Source: Gammaproteobacteria bacterium (GTDB lineage Bacteria > Pseudomonadota > Gammaproteobacteria > Steroidobacterales > Steroidobacteraceae). From it: 64,000 nt of DNA. A model generated the notes under the pieces. It saw only the letters and a list, made by a program, of their open reading frames with translations. It was not told where the DNA came from and did not search any database. Of the stretch, positions 58,462 to 64,000 are shown piece after piece (position 1 is the first letter of the stretch; each line of letters begins with the position of its first letter). The position numbers and the translations under genes were made by a program. The DNA is taken from the NCBI GenBank assembly GCA_005878835.1, contig VBMV01000048.1, positions 43,391-107,390 of the forward strand, written 5' to 3'.

Positions 58462-59156
58462 GGCGTCACTCCGTAGGCCAGCGCCATGGCGTCGTTCATC
58501 TGCCACAGAACGTCGAGCTTGAACTGCAGCACCTCGAGCGCGCGCTCCTGCGCGGCGCGCGTGCGAAACCGGTCGAGCGTCACGGCCAGGGCGAACTCGA
58601 CGTCGCGCCGCGCCAGGGCGAGGCGGCTCTGGAAGTACTTCAGTCCCGCCTGGTCGATCCATGGGTAGTGCTCCGGCCAGGTGGCGAGTCGCTGTTTGTG
58701 GATCTGCGGCGCGAACAGCTCGGTGAGCGAGGCGCACACCGCTTCCGGCCAGGGCGAACGGCGTGCGAAATTCACATAGGCATCGACCGCGAAGCGCACC
58801 CCCGGCAGCAGCTGCTGCAGGCTCTCCACCTGAGCACGCGTCAGGCCCACCGCCTCCGCGAGCCGCAGCCACGACTCGATCCCGCCGGCATCCTCGCCGT
58901 GGCCGTCGTGATCGAGAATGCGCTGTACCCAGTTGCGCCGCACGCCACGGTCGTCGCAATTGGCGAGGATGGCGGCGTCCTTGATGGGAATGCTGATCTG
59001 GTAATAGAAGCGGTTCGCCACCCAGCCGCGAATCTGCGCCGCCGTGGCCTTGCCCGAATTCAACATCACGTTGAACGGATGGTGGATGTGGTAGGCGCGG
59101 CCCCGCTCGCGCAACTGCTGCTCGAATTCCGCGCCAGTCCAGGCCGCAGCCGTCAC
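58458..59156 (-). CDS. pqqC: pyrroloquinoline-quinone synthase
   Basis: PqqC carries out the last, cofactor-free eight-electron oxidation and ring closure that yields PQQ. I chose the GTG at 59156 ([20 protein letters not shown]), overlapping the pqqB stop and giving 232 residues. Active-site stretches are present: [40 protein letters not shown], and [20 protein letters not shown]. The seven-helix bundle ends with [19 protein letters not shown], typical of the family. Confidence 0.95.
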   Translation of the reverse strand: MTAAAWTGAEFEQQLRERGRAYHIHHPFNVMLNSGKATAAQIRGWVANRFYYQISIPIKDAAILANCDDRGVRRNWVQRILDHDGHGEDAGGIESWLRLAEAVGLTRAQVESLQQLLPGVRFAVDAYVNFARRSPWPEAVCASLTELFAPQIHKQRLATWPEHYPWIDQAGLKYFQSRLALARRDVEFALAVTLDRFRTRAAQERALEVLQFKLDVLWQMNDAMALAYGVTP

Positions 59157-60073
59157 AGCTCGATCTCCAGCCCGTCCCACGCCACTTGGACCCCGCGGCG
59201 CGTCAGCTCGGCGTGCTCGGGCGAGCTCTCGTCGAGTATCGGGTTGGTGTTGTTCACGTGAATCAGGATCCTGCGGGTGCCGGCCGGAAGCTTGTCCAGC
59301 CACTCGAGCATACCCCCAGGGCCGCTCTGCGGCAGGTGCCCGATGTCGCGCGAGCGTTTCGGCGACACCCCGAGTCGGATCATCTCGTCATCGCTCCAGA
59401 ACGTACCGTCGACCAGCACGCAGGCGGCGGCCTGCATGGCGCGCCATAGTCGCGGTTCGATGGCGGCGAGGCCGGGCGCATACACCGCCGTCGCGCCGCT
59501 GCCCTCATCGCCGATCACCAGCGCCACATTATCCCCTGCCACCGGGGACTCGCGGTTAGGTGAGTAAGGGGCGGGCCTGCCTGCCACGGCGAGCGCCCGC
59601 CACTGCACGCCGCTGACCCCGTCGACGGCGAAGGGGCTCCCGTCGGGGATCATGGCGCGCCGCTCGACGCCGCAGTAGTGCGCCAGCACCTCGAAAACCG
59701 GATTGCCGCGCGTCAGATCCGCATTGACATTGTCGGTGCACCACACCGGCAGGGCCGCCCTGGATTCCCGCAACATGAAAAGGCCGGCGGTGTGATCGAT
59801 CTGCCCATCGACCAGCACGATGCCGCTGATGGCGGTATCGCGCGGCGCGCGCGCCGGCTGCAGCACCGCATTCGCCTGCAGCTGGGCGAGGATGTCGGGG
59901 GAGGCATTGACGAGCGCCCACTGCAGTGGGTCGCGGCCTCCCACGCAAACGGAGGATTGGGTTCTCGGCCGCGCCCGCAGGGTGCCGTTGCGGACGCCCG
60001 AGCAGTTACGGCAGTTGCAGTTCCACTGAGGAAAGCCGCCGCCGGCAGCAGACCCCAGCACCCTGATTTTCAC
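59153..60073 (-). CDS. pqqB: PQQ biosynthesis hydroxylase PqqB
   Basis: PqqB is a metallo-beta-lactamase-fold enzyme that hydroxylates the tyrosine-derived part of the cross-linked precursor. The 306-residue product starts at a GTG. It begins [19 protein letters not shown], the strongest family signature, followed by a cysteine-rich patch ([12 protein letters not shown]). [20 protein letters not shown] and [19 protein letters not shown] are also conserved. It lies 60 bases after pqqA. Confidence 0.95.
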   Translation of the reverse strand: MKIRVLGSAAGGGFPQWNCNCRNCSGVRNGTLRARPRTQSSVCVGGRDPLQWALVNASPDILAQLQANAVLQPARAPRDTAISGIVLVDGQIDHTAGLFMLRESRAALPVWCTDNVNADLTRGNPVFEVLAHYCGVERRAMIPDGSPFAVDGVSGVQWRALAVAGRPAPYSPNRESPVAGDNVALVIGDEGSGATAVYAPGLAAIEPRLWRAMQAAACVLVDGTFWSDDEMIRLGVSPKRSRDIGHLPQSGPGGMLEWLDKLPAGTRRILIHVNNTNPILDESSPEHAELTRRGVQVAWDGLEIEL

Positions 60074-60133
60074 AACGCATTGAGGCTCACAAGGCGCTCG
60101 GGCCCGCGGGCCCAGCGCCCTCGGGTACCCGGC

Positions 60134-60208
60134 TCAGCGCCTGGCGATATACAGAGTGATTTCCATGCCGAAGCGGAAATCGGTCGCCTGTGGAATTTCC
60201 CAGCGCAT
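60134..60208 (-). CDS. pqqA: PQQ precursor peptide PqqA
   Basis: PqqA is the ribosomal peptide whose Glu and Tyr become PQQ. The peptide has 24 residues from the ATG at 60208 (MRWEIPQATDFRFGMEI...), with Glu 16 and Tyr 20 in the diagnostic spacing E-X3-Y near the end. I preferred this start over the ATG at 60214, because the AAGGAG Shine-Dalgarno (minus strand, 60221-60216) is 7 bases from 60208 but only 1 base from 60214. It is the first gene of pqqABCDE. Confidence 0.93.
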   Translation of the reverse strand: MRWEIPQATDFRFGMEITLYIARR

Positions 60209-60238
60209 TGGCATTCTCCTTCGTGGAATGAGTCTAAT

Positions 60239-60268
60239 AGGATACCGGATCCCGACGGGTGCCGCCAA
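60239..60268 (-). promoter_or_regulatory. candidate promoter for pqqABCDE
   Basis: Reading the minus strand, TTGGCG (60268-60263) and TATCCT (60244-60239) are separated by 18 bases. The leader to the pqqA ATG would be about 25 bases and contains the AAGGAG ribosome-binding site. Confidence 0.4.
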
Positions 60269-60291
60269 GCGCTGATCGCGCAACGGATGCG

Positions 60292-60546
60292 CTAGCGCTC
60301 GAGCCCGCGGGCCACGGACACCCGGCGCGTCAGGCGCTCGAGCGAGCGCCGGGCCGCCGCCCTGGCGATGTGCTTGCACCACAGGGGCTCGCGCTGTCCA
60401 TCCTGGTGGCGAAACCTGTCGCAGTCGCAGGTCCACAGGATGCGGTCATCCTGTGTCTTCAGCACCTGCACCGTGCGGCTGGAAAAACTGTAAGTCCCGA
60501 GCACCTCGTTGTGCGTGTCGGGGCGGCGGCGAAAGCGGACGACCAT
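60292..60546 (-). CDS. small SWIM zinc-finger-like protein
   Basis: This 84-residue protein (ATG at 60546; a GTG at 60552 is possible) contains a SWIM-type motif: CDCDRFRHQDGQREPLWCKH, that is C-X-C ... C-X-H. The first half reads as two or three strands (LGTYSFSSRTVQVLKTQ), which is how SWIM domains usually begin. SWIM fingers occur in SNF2 helicases, Rad51-associated Shu complex proteins and transposases. A stand-alone bacterial version this short has no assigned role that I know of. It is followed by the pqqA promoter region on the same strand. Confidence 0.75.
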   Translation of the reverse strand: MVVRFRRRPDTHNEVLGTYSFSSRTVQVLKTQDDRILWTCDCDRFRHQDGQREPLWCKHIARAAARRSLERLTRRVSVARGLER

Positions 60547-60590
60547 GCTCACAAGGCTAACGCACCTGCCCTGTGGATCGTCTGTGGATT

Positions 60591-60606
60591 ACGTGTGCAC
60601 ACACGT
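60591..60606. promoter_or_regulatory. 16-bp palindrome with adjacent TGTGGAT direct repeats
   Basis: ACGTGTG (60591-60597) and CACACGT (60600-60606) form perfect 7-bp arms around a CA dinucleotide. Next to it TGTGGAT occurs twice with an 11-base period (60572 and 60583); the second copy, TGTGGATTA, is one base from a DnaA-box complement. The site lies upstream of the SWIM gene and downstream of the PH/SHOCT gene, and is probably a regulator-binding site. Confidence 0.45.
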
Positions 60607-60661
60607 TGGATATCGCAAGCCTCGGCAGCCGCGGCCTTGAGCGGGTGCGTTTCGATGCGCC

Positions 60662-61270
60662 TCACGACGACACGATCTTCGCCTTGATGGCCTCGTACTC
60701 CGCATCGGTGATGAGCTTCGCGTCGAGCAGCCGCCTGGCTTCCTGCAGTCGCCGGACCGCATCGCTCTCGCCCGCCGCGCCCGCCGCGGCAGCTCCTGAC
60801 ATCACCTGGATCCCGCCGGATCGCGCCCGCAATTCCTCCAGCTCGCGGACCCGGCGCTTCTCGCGCCACGCCTGGTCCTGCGCCTGGCAGATGCGGTACA
60901 CCGCCTGCGCCTGCTCCTTGCGCAGTCCCTGGAACTCGACCCGCTGCGAGCCCTGCGCACCGAGCGAGGCGAGGTCGGTGGCCTTGCCGGCGCGCAGCGT
61001 CAGATCCGCACCGATCACCCCCACCCGCAAGGTGACCTCCTCGAGGTCCTGCCAGCGGATGGTGGAGACATCGAAACCCGCGATGAGCCTGCGCACCAGC
61101 ACCACCAGCCTGCCGCTGGTGGCGGCGATCAGCACCCGCCGGTGCGACAGTGCGAAGATCCGCCGCTGAATCGCCCAGGCTTCCAGGGTCTCACCGGGGA
61201 TCAACACCGAGCGCAGCTCCGCGAGCGGCTTCTCGACACCGTCCCCGTCCCAAGCTGTTGCGTCCCTCAT
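60662..61270 (-). CDS. PH-like and SHOCT domain protein
   Basis: The 202-residue product has an N-terminal region resembling bacterial PH domains (LIPGETLEAWAIQRRIFALS, RRVLIAATSGRLVVLVRRL and the strand run through WQDLEEVTLRVGVIGADLTL). A charged helix follows, then a C-terminal SHOCT motif (RRLQEARRLLDAKLITDAEY ending EAIKAKIVSS). SHOCT modules are short helical pieces that probably mediate oligomer or membrane-associated contacts. The function is unknown. It starts 21 bases after the DUF3014 gene on the same strand, so the two may work together. Confidence 0.8.
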   Translation of the reverse strand: MRDATAWDGDGVEKPLAELRSVLIPGETLEAWAIQRRIFALSHRRVLIAATSGRLVVLVRRLIAGFDVSTIRWQDLEEVTLRVGVIGADLTLRAGKATDLASLGAQGSQRVEFQGLRKEQAQAVYRICQAQDQAWREKRRVRELEELRARSGGIQVMSGAAAAGAAGESDAVRRLQEARRLLDAKLITDAEYEAIKAKIVSS

Positions 61271-61291
61271 GCTCGCACGCCTTCGGCCGCG

Positions 61292-62104
61292 TCATTTCTT
61301 CTTGGCGATCTCGGCGCGAAATTCCCGCAGTTTCGCCTTGATGGCGCGCGCGTTTGCCGGACCCATGCGGATCAGCAGCTTCTGTCCGGCCGAGCGACCC
61401 TCCAGATCGGCGTCGGCGTATTCGTAGAAGACCCTGGGCTGCACCAGCTTGATCGGCGCCGGCACCTCCGGCGCCTGCAGCAGGTGATCGATCACCTCGA
61501 CCAGCCGATCGTTGAAGTACTTGCCCGGATATCCCAGGTCCTCGTAAGCCTGCTGGAACAGCGGATACAGCCGCTGGTACACCAGGGCGAGTGCCTTCAC
61601 GTCCGTGGCCTGCAGCACCCGCACCAGCGGCGCATAGCGCTCGAAGTTGGCATCGCTCAGGGTCGTGATCTCGCCCTGCGTGGCGATGACGGTCTGTCCC
61701 GGCGTCGATTTCACGGGCCGCAGCTCCACGGCCACCTTCCTGCGCGGCAGGTTATCGACGGTGGCGACGAGGTGGCGCACGACGTTCTGCGGCACCAGAA
61801 ACTGCTCGACCGCACGGCGGTCGAGCACACCGGCGAGCGAATCGTGCACGACCGGGTCGCTGTCGTTCAGCGCCGGCAAGGCGGCAGAGCCCGCCGCGTT
61901 GTCAGCCGCGATCGGATGCGCGATCTGCGGCTCGGCGCTCACCGGCGGGGGCGCCGCGGGAGCCACCACCGGCGTCGCAGGCGCCGGACGCTGTCGCGAC
62001 GCGTACCAGTACCAGCCGGCGAGGGCGATCACGGCCGCGACCACGATCCCGATGAGCCACGCGACCTTGCGGCGCGCCGCGCTCTCAACATCCTCTTCCC
62101 ACAT
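61292..62104 (-). CDS. DUF3014 membrane-anchored protein
   Basis: I chose the ATG at 62104 ([20 protein letters not shown]); an ATG at 62161 would add 19 unconserved residues. The 270-residue product has one transmembrane segment ([20 protein letters not shown]), a Pro/Ala linker, and a soluble domain of about 190 residues matching DUF3014: [40 protein letters not shown] and [18 protein letters not shown]. The domain is probably periplasmic. No function is known. GGAGG directly abuts the ATG, with AAGGTG further upstream as the likelier ribosome site. Confidence 0.82.
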   Translation of the reverse strand: MWEEDVESAARRKVAWLIGIVVAAVIALAGWYWYASRQRPAPATPVVAPAAPPPVSAEPQIAHPIAADNAAGSAALPALNDSDPVVHDSLAGVLDRRAVEQFLVPQNVVRHLVATVDNLPRRKVAVELRPVKSTPGQTVIATQGEITTLSDANFERYAPLVRVLQATDVKALALVYQRLYPLFQQAYEDLGYPGKYFNDRLVEVIDHLLQAPEVPAPIKLVQPRVFYEYADADLEGRSAGQKLLIRMGPANARAIKAKLREFRAEIAKKK

Positions 62105-62162
62105 CCTCCGACACCTTAGGCTCGAGGGACGAGTCGAGCACTTTACTCCCCTTTCGTGCATC

Positions 62163-62178
62163 CGGCCCTTCCGGGCCG
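62163..62178. promoter_or_regulatory. GC-rich hairpin in the divergent gap before the helicase gene
   Basis: CGGCCC (62163-62168) and GGGCCG (62173-62178) form a 6-bp stem with a 4-base loop. It lies in the 197-base divergent gap (62105-62301) between the DUF3014 gene and the Lhr-type helicase gene, the longest gap in the window. I saw no convincing promoter pair or small gene in the rest of that gap. Confidence 0.3.
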
Positions 62179-62301
62179 CTGTGGCCAGCGGCGCGCGCAG
62201 CTCGCCCGCATACAGCCCGAAGGTGCATCACTGACTGTACGCGGTGTGACTTCCGCGCTGCGGCGCTCCTCGTGAGGCTCCGGCTGTGCTTCAATCGCGC
62301 C

Positions 62302-64000
62302 ATGCCCGCTGCTTTCCACCCGGCCGTCGCCCAATGGTTCGCGCGCACCTTCGCTGCGCCCACGCCCGCGCAGAGCGCGGCCTGGCCGGCGATCGCCGCG
62401 CAGCGTCACGTGCTGATCGCCGCCCCGACGGGCTCGGGCAAGACGCTCGCCGCATTCCTCGCGGCGATCGACGAGCTGGTGCGCACTGGCGTCACCGCCG
62501 GCGCTCTGCCGGACGAGACGCTGGTGGTGTACGTCTCCCCGCTCAAGGCGCTCTCCAACGACATCCAGCGCAACCTCGAGGCGCCGCTCGCGGGCATCCG
62601 CGGGCAGCTCGCCGCGCTCGGCCTGCCGGAGATCGAAATCCGCACCTTCGTGCGCACCGGCGATACCCCGCAGCACGAGCGGGCGCGCAGCGCGAAGCGC
62701 CCCCCTCACATCGTCGTCACCACCCCCGAGTCGCTCTACATCCTGCTCGGCTCCGAGTCCGGACGGCGGATGCTCGCGAGCACACGCACGGTGATCGTCG
62801 ACGAGATTCACGCCATGGTCGGCAGCAAACGCGGGGTGCATCTCGCGCTCTCGCTCGAGCGGCTCGAGTCCCTCGCCGGCCGCCGGCTCACGCGTGTCGG
62901 CCTCTCGGCCACGCAGAAGCCGGTCGAGGAAGTGGCCAGATTTCTCGTCGGCACGCGCAATCTGCTCGCCGACGGCGCGGCCGATTGCACCATCATCGAC
63001 TCGGGACACGTCCGCGAGCGCGACCTGCAACTCGAGATCCCCGCCTCCCCGCTCGAGGCGGTGATGTCCGGGGAGGTGTGGACGCAGATCTACGACCGCC
63101 TGGCCGAGCTCGTGAGCGAGCACCGCACTACGCTCGTGTTCGTCAACACCCGGCGGCAGGCCGAGCGCATCGCGCGGCATCTGTCCGAGCGGCTCGGCGA
63201 GCAGCATGTCACCGCCCACCACGGCAGCATGGCGAAGGAATCCCGCCTCGCGGCGGAGAGCCGCCTGAAGCGCGGCGAGCTGCGCGCGCTCGTCGCCACC
63301 GCATCCCTGGAGCTCGGGATCGACATCGGCGAGGTGAACCTCGTCTGTCAGCTCGGCTCGCCGCGCTCGATCGCGGCACTCCTGCAGCGCGTCGGCCGCT
63401 CCGGTCACTCGGTGGGCGGCACTCCGAAGGGAAGATTGTTTCCGCTGTCGCGCGATGACCTGGTCGAGTGCGCGGCGCTCCTCGCGGCGGTGCGACGCGG
63501 GGAGCTCGACCGGGTGGCGGTGCCCGCGAAGCCGCTCGACGTCCTCTCGCAGCAGATCGTCGCCGAAGTGGCGGCGCGCGAGTGGGACGAGGCGGGGCTC
63601 TACGAGCTGCTGCGCGGGGCGTATCCCTGCCGCGACCTCGAGCGCGCCGAATTCGACGAGGTCGTGCGCATGCTCGCGGAGGGCTACAGCACGCGCCGCG
63701 GCCGGCACGGCGCGCTCGTCCATCACGACGGCGTGAACCACCGGGTGAAGGGGCGGCGCGGGGCGCGACTCACCGCGCTCACCTCCGGGGGCACCATTCC
63801 GGACAACGCCGACTACCAGGTGATTCTCGAGCCCCAGGCGCAGTTCATCGGCACGGTGAACGAGGACTTCGCGGTCGAGAGCCTGCAGGGCGATGTCTTC
63901 CAGCTCGGCAACGTGTCTTACCGCATTCTGCGCGTCGAGCAGGGCCGCATCCGGGTCGAGGACGCGCGCGGTGAGCCGCCTTCGATCCCCTTCTGGCTCG
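62302..64000 (+). CDS. lhr: Lhr-type ATP-dependent helicase, N-terminal part (runs off window)
   Basis: The frame from ATG 62302 stays open to the window end (566 complete codons). It shows superfamily 2 helicase motifs in order: [20 protein letters not shown] (I), [13 protein letters not shown] (Ia), VTTPESLY (Ib), [11 protein letters not shown] (DEIH box, II), [12 protein letters not shown] (III), [17 protein letters not shown] (IV), [11 protein letters not shown], and [12 protein letters not shown] (VI). MVGSKRG after the DEIH box and the long extension beyond the two RecA domains are typical of Lhr proteins, which function in DNA repair. Full-length Lhr is about 1400-1500 residues, so most of the gene's C-terminal part lies outside. 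Confidence 0.92.
   Translation, partial: MPAAFHPAVAQWFARTFAAPTPAQSAAWPAIAAQRHVLIAAPTGSGKTLAAFLAAIDELVRTGVTAGALPDETLVVYVSPLKALSNDIQRNLEAPLAGIRGQLAALGLPEIEIRTFVRTGDTPQHERARSAKRPPHIVVTTPESLYILLGSESGRRMLASTRTVIVDEIHAMVGSKRGVHLALSLERLESLAGRRLTRVGLSATQKPVEEVARFLVGTRNLLADGAADCTIIDSGHVRERDLQLEIPASPLEAVMSGEVWTQIYDRLAELVSEHRTTLVFVNTRRQAERIARHLSERLGEQHVTAHHGSMAKESRLAAESRLKRGELRALVATASLELGIDIGEVNLVCQLGSPRSIAALLQRVGRSGHSVGGTPKGRLFPLSRDDLVECAALLAAVRRGELDRVAVPAKPLDVLSQQIVAEVAAREWDEAGLYELLRGAYPCRDLERAEFDEVVRMLAEGYSTRRGRHGALVHHDGVNHRVKGRRGARLTALTSGGTIPDNADYQVILEPQAQFIGTVNEDFAVESLQGDVFQLGNVSYRILRVEQGRIRVEDARGEPPSIPFWL

Noticed and set aside
60572..60591. TGTGGAT repeats as DnaA boxes of a replication origin
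   Set aside because: Only two imperfect boxes, no AT-rich unwinding region, and none of the usual origin genes (dnaA, dnaN, gidA) nearby.
62143..63741. Open frame of 532 codons antisense to the helicase gene
   Set aside because: The plus-strand frame carries every superfamily 2 helicase motif; the antisense product is low-information.

Overview
The window is a gene-dense stretch of a high-GC (roughly two-thirds GC) bacterial chromosome, almost certainly a gammaproteobacterium outside the enterics. That placement is inferred from gene order: mreBCD-mrdA-rodA-mltB-rlpA-dacA, lptD-surA-pdxA-rsmA-apaGH, amgK-murU divergent from lptD, and lgt-thyA with folA. The Nevskiales/Xanthomonadales/Steroidobacter area would fit, but I could not test it. 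Start and stop codons commonly overlap by 1-4 bases, and GTG starts are frequent. No tRNA, rRNA, CRISPR array, insertion sequence or prophage was seen, and no gap between genes exceeds about 200 bases.

Layout. 1-5.4 kb (minus): start of metF, a regulator/methyltransferase fusion, hslO, gatCAB. 5.5-15.3 kb (plus): the cell-elongation and peptidoglycan block mreBCD, mrdA, rodA, mltB, rlpA, dacA, then a D-amino-acid aminotransferase. 15.4-22.7 kb: sulfate ABC transporter genes cysA-cysT-cysW running directly into a histidine kinase and response regulator, with the sulfate-binding protein gene convergent. 22.7-26.1 kb (minus): amgK, murU, lipA, lipB. 26.2-33.5 kb (plus): lptD, surA, a palindromic REP-like element, pdxA, rsmA, a universal stress protein, apaG, apaH. 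34.0-38.0 kb (plus): a tight kynurenine operon (hydroxyanthranilate dioxygenase, formamidase-like cyclase, kynureninase, kynurenine monooxygenase), which should lead from formylkynurenine towards quinolinate and NAD. 38.0-43.4 kb (minus): rlmI, lgt, thyA, a SET-domain remnant, kup, folA. 43.5-50.6 kb: a DUF255 thioredoxin-like protein, putA with a divergent Lrp-type regulator, and an aromatic/aspartate aminotransferase. 50.6-56.4 kb: M28 peptidase, YVTN beta-propeller, fatty-acid desaturase, an unusual YebC paralogue, an acetyltransferase and a DUF3224 protein. 56.4-60.2 kb (minus): the PQQ cofactor operon pqqABCDE followed by def. 60.3-64 kb: a SWIM zinc-finger mini-protein, a PH/SHOCT protein, a DUF3014 membrane protein, and the start of an Lhr-type helicase that runs off the window.

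Most of the content is conserved housekeeping. The best candidate for something undescribed is the sulfate locus. CysA carries an extra C-terminal domain of about 230 residues whose last part resembles a universal stress protein fold. The permease genes are followed at once by a PhoR/PhoB-like two-component pair whose PAS domain holds a cysteine trio, and the sulfate-binding protein gene lies tail to tail with it. By analogy with Pst-PhoR/PhoB this could couple sulfate transport to transcription; that is inference. Other points worth a second look are the SET-domain remnant between thyA and kup, the 20-bp perfect inverted repeat between surA and pdxA, the altered metal motif in the kynurenine-operon cyclase, the YebC paralogue resembling the Bacteroidetes form, and the SWIM mini-protein downstream of a strong palindrome.
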